The notes below the pieces were generated by a model. The model was not told the DNA's origin and did not search any database. It was given only the letters and a program-made list of their open reading frames with translations. Below are positions 12,117-23,092 of a DNA stretch of 64,000 nt, piece after piece. Location of the stretch: assembly GCF_029873635.1 (NCBI RefSeq), contig NC_080427.1, forward strand, positions 72,633,348 through 72,697,347, written 5' to 3'. This stretch comes from Malania oleifera. Taxonomy: Eukaryota; Streptophyta; Magnoliopsida; Santalales; Ximeniaceae. Both the position numbers and the translations under genes were made by a program. Numbering within the stretch: the first letter of the stretch is position 1; every line of letters begins with the position of its first letter.

Positions 12117-13270
12117 CCTAAAAATAGGATAGAAATAGACTTATAAACTCCTCATTTATCATAATTGAAGCAAATATGAAATGAAGAAACTACTATACAT
12201 ACGAATTCTTAGTTTAAAAATTCATTCCCCTAGTTCTATCACAAAACCGACAAGGTATCAATCTCCAACATAACACTAACTCCACACACGTTGTGACGAC
12301 CTGCTTAATTTCCACATTTTTTTTATAATATAATCAATATCCCAAATTCTAGATCAGCATATCATAATCCACCTGGACCCGTGGGTACCAGGGATACATC
12401 AGAACACATAACAAAAGCCTAAGCAACAAGAAACATATAATCACAATATTATAAATACAAAACATCCATCACATTACTATAAATACCAGAGTCATTATAT
12501 CCACTGTATTTCAGCATATACATCCCAAACAAAATCTAGGGACATTTCCCAACAAATCCAACTGTCCCTACTAAAACTTTCCCTTCAAAAAGGGCAGACA
12601 ACAGATCTAGATCAGCGGGGCTTTTCCCGGAAAAGTTTATAAAATTTTGGGGTGAGACACCTCTCAGTAAGGGAAATAAACTAATACTAGTGTGTGGCAA
12701 CATGAGTATTCCGTATTATACATATACCATACAGAACATATTCAGTAAGTTGCTATGTCAAATCAGGGAAAACATATGTATCATCAAAACATGGCAGAAC
12801 ATACTGCATTTTCATAAACATATTACATCTCATATAATAATAATACAAAACATTCCTAGTAGGTTAGCGGGCTATTGTCATGTATTACCCCCACATGACT
12901 AAGTTGTGTGGCTTGAAGGTGGGACCTGACAATTGTTGGCCGACCACTGCCAAGTCAAAAGTACAGTCTGTAAGTCTGATGGGTCTGACAGACCTGGTCC
13001 ATACACCAGAGGCGATCACACACTTCTTAAAAACCATATCGACCATCCAATCTCACACCACTCCGTACAGCGGCATTAACACAGATATCATGATCACGAA
13101 GACCATGAACACATAGCAACGGTACCGTGCAAGTGCAGTCTAGACCAAACCAACCAGACTCTGATATCATATAACATATACTAAAACTGTGATACATGGA
13201 TATTTCATATCATTAATTATTAAATCAATCATATCATTTTGCATATATATACGCATACCATGAAAATCAT

Positions 13271-13551
13271 TGGCCCGTACGCCAGTATTACACATTTTAT
13301 CATAGCTCGACCCGTACGCCGACAAATCATATCATAGCACAGCCCGTAAGCTAGCAAATCATTTCCATAACTCGGCTCGTACATCGGCAAATCATATCAT
13401 AACACAGACCGTATGCTGGCAAATCACATCCATAACTCAGCCCGTACACCGGCAAATCATATCATAGTATAGTCCGTACGCTGGCAAATCACATCCATAG
13501 CATGGCCTGTATGCCGACAAATATATATAAAAATCTCGGCCCGTACGCTGG
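13271..13551. repeat. Minisatellite, about 34-bp unit with CCCGTACGCYGG core
   Basis: About nine degenerate units contain CCCGTACGCC, CCGTACGCTGG or variants followed by CAAATCATATCATA-like spacers. Unit length drifts between about 27 and 40 bp. The position inside the LTR, downstream of the TATA box, corresponds to that of the arrays at 15641-15740 and 20193-20319 in other Gypsy LTRs. Confidence 0.8.
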
Positions 13552-14160
13552 TTTTCCATTTTAAAAATCCGTATCATAGTCGCATTTCCTGAAAATAGTA
13601 TTTCATAACATTTTATGCCACACTAACAAATTTTTCACATATTCAACATACCATCATTTTAACAGTCTTTTCCCAAATATAAATCATATATAAATATATT
13701 TATTTTCCTGAAACCAAATGTTATAACAGAATACATATTTTTCATAAAATACTAGCTTAATTTATCCCCTTATCTAACTCTTGAAAAGCCCCTAAGAAAA
13801 TTTGTCCTGCACCCGCAAGGTTCCCCGTTCAACACCCTGAAAATGAAAACTCTCAGTACTAAACTTTAATATTTCTACGCGTATATCACTTTCTACAACT
13901 GTCAAAAATCCAAATATTGTGTAGAAAGCCTTACCCTAGATTTGGGATGGTTTCCAACTTGCTTTCACTAATGATCCGCTCCGGTAGATTTGGAGAGAAT
14001 TTCCCCAAGAGCGTCGTGGTGGCTTCAGATTATCGAACCGGCATAAATTTAGCCCGAAATAGACGAAAGAGAGAGAGAAAACCGAAGGGGAGAGAGAGAG
14101 GAGATATATTTTTTAATTGGCAAGTAAAAATCCAGATTTTTTATATTTATACAGCTGGAT

Positions 14161-14397
14161 TCGTCAATGAGCCACTTCATTCGTCGACAAGTCCTTTAAT
14201 AATTTCGTCGACGAAATCCACTCCTCGTCGACGAAATTCAGTCTATCCAAAAACCTCTCTCGGTATTTCCTCGTCGATGAATCTTGTCTTCATCGACGAA
14301 TCCTCTTATACCTTCGTCGACGAATCTCCTGTATTCGTTAACGAAGCCCTGATGATTTCCCTCGGTTATTCCTTCCAAAGTGCAATGTCGTTGACGA
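14161..14397. repeat. TCGTCGACGA palindromic-word cluster
   Basis: About nine copies or variants are seen (TCGTCAATGA, TCGTCGACAA, TCGTCGACGA three times, TCGTCGATGA, TCATCGACGA, TCGTTAACGA, TCGTTGACGA). They start immediately upstream, on the minus strand, of the TATA box at 14140-14151. Confidence 0.85.
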
Positions 14398-14477
14398 AGT
14401 CGACTGCCCCTTCTGTTACTGTCTCCATTTCCCTTCCTCTTTATTATTTAAATCTCATTATTATTCTGGTCATTACA

Positions 14478-14758
14478 CACATACTCGATCGCCCTAACGT
14501 CCCAACCTAAATTTTTGAGCTCCAGTATCTTAACCCAGAAATGAAACCATTGATGGATTTACCATGGTTTTCTTGAAATCATCATTCCAAGAAAAACACA
14601 GAAGACCATCAATGAAACTCCGCCTCTAAGCTTCCAGACTAAAACCTAACCTAACCTACTCATTCATATCCTTAACTTATCTCAACTTATACTCCGGTAA
14701 TTATCAACCATCAAAGTCTGTTAAACCTAGCAAACCTAAACTCTAATACCAACTATAA
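14478..14758 (-). other. Gypsy 5' leader with primer-binding site
   Basis: This stretch lies between gag and the 5' LTR of the truncated Gypsy element and has no ORF. The plus-strand CTCTAATACCA (14741-14751) is the complement of TGGTATTAGAG, one change from the usual initiator-Met tRNA primer-binding site TGGTATCAGAG. It lies 7 bp from the LTR end. Confidence 0.65.
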
Positions 14759-15640
14759 TGTCTCTACCTGCCATATGGGGCCCAGGGTGCTACTTAAGTG
14801 ACTTATGTGTTCCTGATACCATATTCAATATAAATGCAGCGGAAATAAGTGATACATTCTCCAAACACATTACCGGAGTTCTAATTACTATTATACATAA
14901 ATGTCTCCAAATATCAATATTACAACCCATAATACGGTACAAAAAGAAAACACATACACATTGCATACATAAACTTTATGACTAGCTCGACCCCTCTAGC
15001 CTTGCTAAACACAATCTCTGGTATTTCGTGAAAAGATAATTTGTATATTGGGGTGAGACACTTCTCATCAAGGAAGACTAAGTTAAAATCAGTGTGTGGC
15101 CAGCATGAATTTAGTGTTTATAGAAAACAGCATCCTTTATTTAACCAAAAATAGTTATTTTGTATTGTACTCACTTTATACAGTTGAAAATACTCGTATC
15201 GTTTCCATAGTTTAAACAGTTCAGTAAACAAGTAACATCATTTACATAAATCTACATATATGCATAAAAGACACTCTCTGTGACTAACACCATTTACTTC
15301 CCCCATGGTAAGGGTTGTGCGGCCTGAAGGCTGGATTAAGCCTGGGTGATCAGTCCAAAACAAAATCAAAATATCCCTCTGCAAGTCCGTCTACAAGCAT
15401 CCACAGCCAAGTTGTAGGTCTGATGCCCTTACTTCATCCTCACGCAGGCTATCAACTAAGACCACCCTACACTTCTATCTAGAATAGTGTGGGCGCACAT
15501 GATCTAATAATCAATCACTAGCAACGGTACCGTGCTCACATAACAACTGGTCCCCAAGGTTCCTAAAGCATATCATGTAATTTAAGTAATTAAAAAACTA
15601 TAGTTTAAATCATTTCGCTTTAAACTACCATTAAATAAAA

Positions 15641-15740
15641 ACCCAGCCCCTGGCCGTCAAATAAACTCGGCTCACGACCGTCAAATAAAACCTGGCCCTT
15701 GGCAATCACACAAAACCCAGCTCACAGCCGTCATATCAAA
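15641..15740. repeat. Short minisatellite in a Gypsy LTR, GGCCGTCAAAT core
   Basis: About four degenerate units of roughly 27-30 bp, each with an ACCCAGC/ACTCGGCT start and a CCGTCAAAT-like end. It sits where the 13271-13551 array sits in its LTR but uses a different unit. Confidence 0.6.
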
Positions 15741-16530
15741 TCCTTGTATTATTCACAAGCAATTCTAGTATGTTTCACCAACAGTTCCAGTATATATCAC
15801 AATCATTCCCAAATTTGGTTACACGATAAACCATATAAATTTATTCACCTGCCACACAATTTCAATATTCAAACACAATTCAGGAGACAACCAAGAAAAC
15901 ACTGAATTTTCAGTTCGTGAGATAAATAAGATTTTCCAGCGTTCATATTATTCAAAATATCGTACCATATATCATAGGTTTGTAAAATCCCTGTTGAACG
16001 GTTGGTTTTCAAAATAATCTTTGAACTCATAAATAAATAAATATATAACAGTTTAATTAGTTCATATTTAATAAAAATTCTGATTTAACTTAATCCCCTT
16101 ATCTATTTACTAAGAAAGTCCTTACAACGCTCCTATAGCCCACCCTACAGCAATACGGAGCCCAAAACCCTAAAAACACATTTCCCCAGTTTAATTAACT
16201 CAAATCCCAGATTAGCAACCATTAAACATCCCTAGGTTCGTACACCCCATTTAACTAGTTAAATGCTAGACAAAAGACTCATTTCTATCCTTACCTCAAC
16301 TTTGAAGTGGTGCCTAGAAAGACCCTGTTCAAAAATCCACTCTGCTAGACTTGTAAATAATTTGCCCTAGATCCTCGTGGTAACTTTCGATCATTGATTC
16401 GGGCGACGAATGGCAAGAAAAATGAAGAGAGAGAGTGAAGGGCGCGATTTCTTAGAGAGAGAGAAAGATTTAGGTTTTCTTTACTATAAAGTAATTAGAA
16501 TTCTATTTATAGACCATTGACCCAGTCATG

Positions 16531-16720
16531 TTCGTAGAAGAAATGACGCCTTCGTCAATGAATTGCATAAGGACGTTCATCGATGAAAGAAGGGGTTCGT
16601 CAACCAACCTTATGCCTAAAATTTCCCGTCATTTGAGATTTCTTCATCGACGACGTCTGAACTTTGTCGATGAAACACAAAAGGGCATTCGTCGACGAAA
16701 ACAGGGGATTCATCGAAGAA
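16531..16720. repeat. TCGTCGACGA palindromic-word cluster
   Basis: About eight copies, more degenerate than in the other clusters (TCGTAGAAGA, TCGTCAATGA, TCATCGATGA, TCATCGACGA, TCGTCGACGA, TCATCGAAGA). The nearest unit is about 20 bp upstream, on the minus strand, of CTATAAATAG (TATTTATAG near 16503-16511). Confidence 0.75.
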
Positions 16721-16909
16721 CCCTACTGCTTTGCCCTTTTTAAATCCCCTTTCTTCTTTTCTTATTTATTTCTTTTATTTTCTAGGTTTGGGTTTCTACA
16801 GAGACAGACCTTAGGTTGTGAAATACTGGCTGCGAATTGAGTTCAACCTAGGAGAAAGTTTAAATACCCGATTCACCCGGCCCTTCTTGGGTATACACCA
16901 ATTCCAACA

Positions 16910-17567
16910 CAAATACATTAGAATACCTTCCTTAACAAGTACATAATCCATTTTACTAGAAAAGCCTACAACTTCGTGCCAAAAAGCACTTAAGGACTAC
17001 CTGTCCTTACTCAAGCAAACTGCGCATAGTGAGTTACAAATAAATGTAAAGACATTAACAAAATATAAAAGAAAATAACAACTTCTCATGCCCTTTTCCT
17101 GTTCACCTAAAAAATAAATATCTTAAATACTTAGTGAATTAAGAGAAATCATGCAACTATTAGCCTATGTGCGAGAATTATAAAGATATACAAGTTACAA
17201 CACATGTATTAACAATAAAAAACAATGTAGAACACTTGAGTCCTTTGAATGATCAAACTTCAGAATCTGAAAGCTTTTTGGATGCTTCAAGGCATTTTGT
17301 TTAGTGACTAAGGTTTAAAAGACAAGACAAGACAAAACTGAGCTAAACTAGATTGGTTACCTATATGATAAGCTACTTTTAAAGAAGATTTATATGTGTG
17401 TGTGTATATATATATATATATACACATATAATTTTCATTTATTTTATAACAACATGTTGAAAAAACAAAGGAAGTGAAATTAATCAATTAAATATTAAAT
17501 AAATGTACTCAATACACAATATTTTTACATTTTTTTTTTCTCATATCATTCCTCACTTTTTTGTTTC

Positions 17568-17614
<47 letters not shown>

Positions 17615-17796
17615 GATATAATTTTCATTTATTTTATAACAACATGTTGAAAAAACAAAGGAAGTGAAATTAATCAATTAATAATTAAATAAATGTACTT
17701 AATACATAATATTTCTACATTTTTTTTCTCATATCATTTCTCACTTTTTTGTTTCATCCACATCATTGTTTTTCTTTGTTATATTATCGACATTGT
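16910..17796. other. Inter-element sequence without genes
   Basis: AT-rich sequence lies between the two SIRE-type elements. No coding signal is seen. It contains (AT)n tracts near 17400-17420 and 17580-17612 and a tandem duplication described separately. This is the best candidate for pre-insertion host sequence in the left half of the window. Confidence 0.6.
17427..17757. repeat. Two-copy direct repeat, about 142-bp units, 190-bp period
   Basis: Unit 1 (17427-17569) and unit 2 (17617-17757) share ATTTTCATTTATTTTATAAC through GTTTCAT with few differences. They are separated by a (CATA/TA)n microsatellite. The high similarity suggests a recent duplication, perhaps by slippage or unequal exchange at the flanking AT repeats. 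Confidence 0.85.
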
Positions 17797-18195
17797 TGTT
17801 GATTTTATAAGTCCTATCATGTTTTGATTATGACAAATCCAAGGTATCTCACTTGTGCATTTAGTGCTTAAACAAGTAATTCTCTTGAAGGCACGCAGAG
17901 TTGAGGTATGCTCAAAGCCATGAGGAACCAAAAAGATAACTTCATCTACTGTATGACTTGGCAAAATAAAGAGCAAAGAGTTGAAGACATTTCTTTGTTT
18001 TGTATTGTAAATTGCATTTTAAGTATTGGTCTGTAATAATGCATTCATGCATGATGGGTTTGACAAGCTCAATAGAGACTATAGGCTGACCTTAGGTCCC
18101 AAAACCTTTCAAGAAAAATCCCCTGACTATAATAACATACTCATATATATATAGCGGTAAATTTTTATGGACAAATCTTAGGCTTTCACTCAGCT

Positions 18196-18584
18196 CAGTC
18201 GATCGAACCTTTCAAGTTCAAATCTGCTTAGTCGACCTACCTTCCCTAAGGGCAAATTTATAATTCAAAACAACTTAGTCGACCCACAAATATACTTTTG
18301 AAATGCCCAGTCAACTGGCCATGAACTCTTAGCATTTTTTAATACTCAATCGATTGACCAAAATGACTTGAATTGGGCCTCAGTCGACCGAACTCACGAA
18401 GGCTTGGAAATCGCCTTTGGCTCAGCCGACAGACACCTTGCCCAGCCGACCGAGCCTCATTGAAAATTTGAAATTTTACATAGGTCAGCCGACTAGTGGC
18501 TTGCACAGTCGACCGACCCTCTTGGGTAGGCTAATATTTCGCCATGGTTAGCCGACCGACGCCTTTGTCAGTTGACCGACCCTC
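18196..18584. repeat. U3 cluster of CAGTCGACCGAC-type words
   Basis: About twelve copies are seen (CAGTCGATCGAACC, TAGTCGACCTACC, CAATCGATTGACC, CAGTCGACCGAAC, CAGCCGACCGAG, CAGCCGACTAG, CAGTCGACCGACC, AGCCGACCGACG, CAGTTGACCGACC). They end about 100 bp upstream of the TATA-like box. The layout equals the 1529-1890 cluster, but the outer bases differ (CAG...GAC instead of TGG...GAAC). Confidence 0.8.
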
Positions 18585-19342
18585 TCAGGTTGCGAAATTT
18601 TTTCAGCCCTAAACACAATTATTTTCACAATTAAATATTTCTAAAATTTCCACTATGTCCCTAATGGTTATAATTTTTGGGAATTCTATATATTCCTGAT
18701 TACAAAGCTTGTTTAGTACTTTTGATTAGCAAAGAAATTCTCTCAAAAGATATTGCGCTATTCTTGCTATACTCTCACATACAAGCATTCACTTCACTTT
18801 CTATATATACCTCATCTTCTTCATTTGCATATGGATTGCAACTTCAAGCTAGATTGAGTACACATTCTTGTGAGCATTACACATTCATTTCAAAGCTTAA
18901 ACTCTCATTCATTCATGCATTTTTGAAAATCAATTTGTGAATTCCGATGTTATCCCAAGAGTGGGGAGAATTGGATATTTTAAAAATTAAATCCTTCAAG
19001 TTCTAATTTTGAAAACTATCAATTACAAACTTGCAACCCACTTAACAACTAACTCAATTCGTGTCTTTATCAAGCATACAATTTTACCCAATTACTCACA
19101 AACGTACCAAATGTTCAACACATACACAATAAAAAAATAACTTAAATACAAGCAAAAATTAAAAAGAGTTAAGGGAAGAGAGAAAGCAAACACGATTCTT
19201 ACGAGGTTTAACCAACCAGGCCTACGTCCTTGCATTAAGCAACCCACTCAAGGATTCATGTAATGACCCGAAGAATAATAATATTTAAATAATAGAGAAA
19301 AGGAAAAACGGGAATATTAAAAGAGGGTGCAGTAGACTTCAT

Positions 19343-19508
19343 TCGTCGACGACGTGGCAGTATAGGCTTGTCGACGAAGGTGTGCTTCATCGACGAAAAG
19401 ATACCGAGAGGATGTTTTGGGCGACTCTGAATTTCGTTGATGATGGGGGGAGTTCGTCGATAAATTTCCTCTTGACCTCATCGACGAAGTGACGTGGCTC
19501 GTCGACGA
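19343..19508. repeat. TCGTCGACGA palindromic-word cluster
   Basis: About seven copies (TCGTCGACGA, TGTCGACGAA, TCATCGACGA, TCGTCGATAA, TCATCGACGA, TCGTCGACGA). No clear TATA follows; GCTATATCTT at about 19520 may be a decayed one. Confidence 0.8.
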
Positions 19509-20192
19509 AGCCTATAGTATGCTATATCTTCGATTTCGGTTGCGAAATTCACCGGATCGACGATCTGAGACTACCACGACACTCCTGGGGAAGTTCTCTC
19601 CAAATCAACCGAAGTGGATCGTTACTGAGACCGAGTTGAAATTCATCCCTAGTTTAAGATAAGACTTTTTATGCAAAATTTGGTCTTTCCGTAGTTATAC
19701 ACGGAGAAATATTGAAGCTTAGTTCTGGGAGTTATTGTTTTTAGGGAGTTGAACGGGGAACCCTACGAGTGCAGGATCCGTATATTTAGGGGGTTTCTTT
19801 TCAGTATCAGTTAAGGGAATAAACTAAAACAGTTATTTTCCATGCCAATTATTATTATTATTATTATTATTATTATTTATCAACAAATTAATTTTCAAGA
19901 AAGCATGTATTATATTTGTATATTATGAAGAAAATGCATACTTGGGAAAATACTACTATTATGTTGAAATGTATATACATGTATGAAATGCCAGAAATTA
20001 TAATTTTAGAACATAATGTATGGTTTTATACAACAATGTGTGGCATGAATATTATTTTATGTGGGAAATGTTATGATATGATAATTTTATGAATAAAGTA
20101 TGTATTTAGAAATTATGAAATAATGTAGTACATTATGTTTCAAAATACATGATAAATGAATTATTTATTCAGAATGATATGTATGAAATGTT

Positions 20193-20319
20193 CAGTGCAA
20201 GGCCGTGATTAATAGCCAACGCAAGGTCGTGTATTATGTATAATTTCAGCGCAAGGCCGTATTTATGAATATTCGGTGCAAGGCCGCAGATATGAAAGAA
20301 ACTGGCGCAAAGCCATATG
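20193..20319. repeat. Minisatellite with GCGCAAGGCCGTA core
   Basis: Five degenerate units of roughly 25-35 bp each carry GTGCAAGGCCG, CGCAAGGTCG or GCGCAAAGCC. It is positioned like the arrays at 13271-13551 and 15641-15740 but has its own unit. The shared element may be GGC-CGTA read on opposite strands. Confidence 0.65.
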
Positions 20320-22312
20320 TATGTATTTTATTTCAAAAAAATGCTATCAATCTATTTATGTTAGACAAGTATATTATCACGTATTATATGTTATCAGAAC
20401 CCAGATGATAGTTCAATTTAGTTATAGGAGCACGGTATCGTTGCTATACAGATCGGATTACTATGTTTAGACTTGTGCTAACCGCCTCACAAGGGGATGA
20501 GAGATGGATAGTCGATGTAGCTTTCAGTGTAGAGCTGTGGACATCCACCTAACAGGCCAGACCAGGGTGTGGCGAGCCCATCGTACTTACAGACATTTTT
20601 GACTCGGCAGTTATACGGCCAGCCATTGTTGGGTCCCGCCTTCGAGCTACACAACCCGTCATAAGGGGTAATACATAACATTAGTTAGCTATACATCCTG
20701 GACAAATTTCAGTATTATCAGATATATCAGATATTTCATGATCAGTATGAATTATTAGAATTATGAAAGTATATGATTATTCAGTATGTTATAATGAATG
20801 TTTTTTAGCATATGAAATTGTACTGTATATGTATGATAGTGTCAAATATTCATGTTGCCACACAGCTGTATTTAATTTATTTTCCCTTACTGAGAAGTGT
20901 CTCACCCTTAAACTTAAATAATTTTTAGGATACCCAGAAAAATCGGCGGATCAAGGCCACCGTTAAGTCAATCGTGCCACCCCGCTAGGAAGGTAAGTTT
21001 GAATTAGGATCAGGAGATTTTGATGTGGGATCGTAGAGATATATTTATTTATTTTTTGTATTTTTGGGAGTTTGTATACAAACACCATGTTTTGGATTAT
21101 ATTTGACTCTAGTATTATGTACTTTGTGGTTATGAGATTGTGATTTACATTTACTGTTGCCTAGGTTCCGCTGTGTTTGACATGTGTCCCCGTTACCCAC
21201 GGGTTCGGGTTGACTATTTTACTAATTATGCTTTAGTATATGATAAGATAAGTAGGTCGTTACAATTCTACTAATCCCTTCTCCTTTAACTAAGACGGAG
21301 CTTCCCTTACAGTCCGCTACTTACAAGAGGCGTAGCTTTCTCCTCAACTCCAATTCACAACCCAAACCGTGAATACAATATAAAGATTATAATTTTTGCA
21401 AAACTCAAAATGCTTCTAACCAAGCTAGTGAGTACAATAGAAATTCTAATACATAATCATATGATAAAACATGAAGCTCAATACATATGTAACAATAAGA
21501 TCGTTATATGAGTAATGTGATGCTTCTCAAATTTACTTTTTAATCAATATCTCCCAAAAACAATTTCTTAAGAATAAAAACTTTGGAGATCTTAGGATTT
21601 GATTTCAAATCACTTTATGCAAGAATAACAAATAAGATTTTTAAAAGAATAGTCTTGAATAATAAGCGGATCTAAGTTCTTGCTATCAAATAACTTGCAA
21701 GATTAAATCTTTGAATAAAAAATATGACTTTGAATATTGCAAAGATTTAAACAATATTTTTTAAAAAATATTCCTCAAGAATATGTATCTAGAAACTCTT
21801 AGAATTTGCAATGAAATAGTTTTTTTTTTTTTTTTTGTAATAACCAAATATCAAGTTTTTGAATGAAAATATAGATTTGAAAATCTAAAGATTTTAGTTT
21901 TAGAAAAACTTTTCTCAAGTATTTTATTCAATTAGTGAATATAAAATACACAGATTATGATATTTGCTCCCAAGAAATATATTAAACATAATGAGTATGG
22001 GAAAACAAAAATAAGATTTGAATGCTCAAAATATTCAAACATCAATACCAACGATGATTGCAAAATATGTGCGTGAATGCCTTTTGATCAACATAACAAA
22101 TGCCCAAACTTGATGTGAAGGCTTTGGAGTGCAGACAAAAGTTTTGCAATATGTTCAAGGTTCTCAAAAGTATGTAAATAGTGATGCTCTAGGGTTTAGA
22201 GATTAGGTTTATAAGTGTTCTCAGCAGTTGATCAAATCCTAGTCGTTGGATCATTTAGAAATAAAGGTTTTCGCTCGTATTTGCGCTAAGACGCCATTCT
22301 GTGCTGCGATAT

Positions 22313-22390
22313 TCGTCGACAAGAGCACGTGTTTGTCAACAAGTGTAGATCATTCATCGCCGAGTGGCCTTCATGCGTTTGTCGACGAGG
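22313..22390. repeat. Four-word TCGTCGAC cluster inside a SIRE-like LTR
   Basis: TTCGTCGACAAG, TTTGTCAACAAG, TTCATCGCCGAG and TTTGTCGACGAG are spaced about 20-25 bp apart. This word is otherwise confined to the Gypsy LTRs of this window. It lies in the U3 half of the minus-oriented LTR. Confidence 0.7.
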
Positions 22391-23092
22391 CCATGGGGTT
22401 CTTTGACCAGGCATCTCAAATTTGCTTCTAAAAAATTCATTCAACTTAAAACTAATGTAAATGAATCTTTCATGAAATGCATGATTCCTAAGGTCTGCTA
22501 GGGTATATTTGAGCTTTGAATTATATCATATGACATATGTAAATACATTCAGTTCTATATACTCATTCCAATTGAAGATTTGAACTTAAAGCTTGCTTCT
22601 TCATCCTTTTATTCTTCTAGTTCCATGGATTGAGCCAAGTGATATGTACTTTAGGTTCCTCGTGGCTACCATATCATGCTTACCATTCATGCATTCTAAA
22701 TCATGATCTTGTTTACAAACTCAATTGCACAGATCAAATACCAAATGATTTGTCATTATCAAAATAGGATTGGACTCATAGAGTCAACATGATTTTTAGA
22801 GAGTAAGCTTGAGTTCTTCCTATAGTATTTCATTAATAAATATTTCTTGGGAAGACTCTCTTTAACTTGTGAATCTTTACATACTCATTGTAAGATTCAA
22901 AGTCTTGCATTGTGCTTTTGTTGGAAAAATATTTTTGGCAAGATAAACCCTAATATCTCTTTCACTTCATTTTTGGGAAATATTTTTGAGATATTGTTTG
23001 GGCTCTTAAAGATCTTTTGATAATACACTTAGTGAACATCATACCTTATATCAAAGATCATACTCTAACACACACACACACACAGATATATA

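Larger units (their letters stand above)
12292..14477 (-). mobile_element. Solo LTR, Gypsy-like, TSD CACGT/CACAT
   Basis: It starts TGTGACGACCTG and ends CTGGTCATTACA; flanks are CACGT (12287-12291) and CACAT (14478-14482), one transition apart. It is 2186 bp with no gag or pol. On the minus strand its start (TGTAATGACCAG) matches the plus-strand solo LTR at 19259, so both are one family. It holds a minisatellite (13271-13551), a TATA box (14140-14151) and a palindromic cluster (14161-14397). A 197-codon ORF at 13917-14510 reads through the cluster and is not a gene. Confidence 0.88.
7448..16800 (-). mobile_element. Truncated Gypsy element (5' LTR, gag, PR, RT), with nested solo LTRs
   Basis: Read on the minus strand, the order is 5' LTR (16800-14759), primer-binding site (about 14751-14740), leader, gag (from 12116), protease and reverse transcriptase, which stops abruptly at about 7448. 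RNase H beyond its first residues, integrase and the 3' LTR are missing. At the truncation the sequence passes directly into the SIRE LTR. Two solo LTRs (12292-14477 and 8709-10980) interrupt it. The RT resembles chromovirus-type Gypsy elements; the exact lineage is not certain. Confidence 0.82.
14759..16800 (-). mobile_element. 5' LTR of the truncated Gypsy element
   Basis: On the minus strand it starts TGTAGAAACCC (ending at 16800 on the plus strand) and ends GGTAGAGACA at 14759, next to the primer-binding site. It is 2042 bp long. The same start (TGTAGAGACTC) opens the Gypsy LTR at 31603, so the two are related. It contains a four-unit minisatellite (15641-15740), TATA (16503-16511) and a palindromic cluster (16531-16720). 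Confidence 0.83.
1117..16909 (+). mobile_element. 3' LTR of SIRE-type Copia, split by nested insertions
   Basis: The LTR starts TGTTGAATTT at 1117 and ends AATTCCAACA at 16909, an imperfect inverted terminal pair. Its own sequence is in three pieces: 1117-2279, 6964 to about 7447, and about 16801-16909. The last piece matches the 3' end of the other SIRE 5' LTR near 27340-27441 (ACCTTAGGT, then AATTCACCC, then CTTGGG), which proves the pieces belong together. A palindromic-word cluster (1529-1890), a TATA box (2001-2010) and a roughly 55-bp tandem repeat (7276-7440) lie inside. The flanking CAAAT at 16910-16914 would be the target duplication, but the left flank is outside the window. Confidence 0.8.
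19259..21264 (+). mobile_element. Solo LTR, Gypsy-like, TSD ATTCA/ATTCT
   Basis: It starts TGTAATGACCCG and ends AGTAGGTCGTTACA; flanks are ATTCA (19254-19258) and ATTCT (21265-21269). Removing it restores the SIRE LTR text AAGGATTCACTAATCCC-like. It is 2006 bp, of the same family as 12292-14477 but in plus orientation. It contains a TCGTCGACGA cluster (19343-19508), an (ATT)n tract near 19850-19877 and a minisatellite (20193-20319). Confidence 0.87.
18948..22789 (-). mobile_element. SIRE-like LTR in minus orientation, probably solo
   Basis: On the minus strand it begins TGTTGACTCTATGAG (22789) and ends CTCTTGGGATAACA (18948); the ATCCAATTC...CTTGGGAT end is typical of this LTR class. It is interrupted by the solo LTR 19259-21264; removing that and one duplication copy leaves about 1.83 kb. 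No convincing 5-bp duplication is visible at its ends. A four-word TCGTCGAC cluster lies at 22313-22390. No internal region is present. Confidence 0.72.

Noticed and set aside
13917-14510. 197-codon ORF as a gene
   Set aside because: It reads through the palindromic-word cluster and TATA region of a solo LTR, so the repeated SSTS/FVDE residues come from the DNA repeat.
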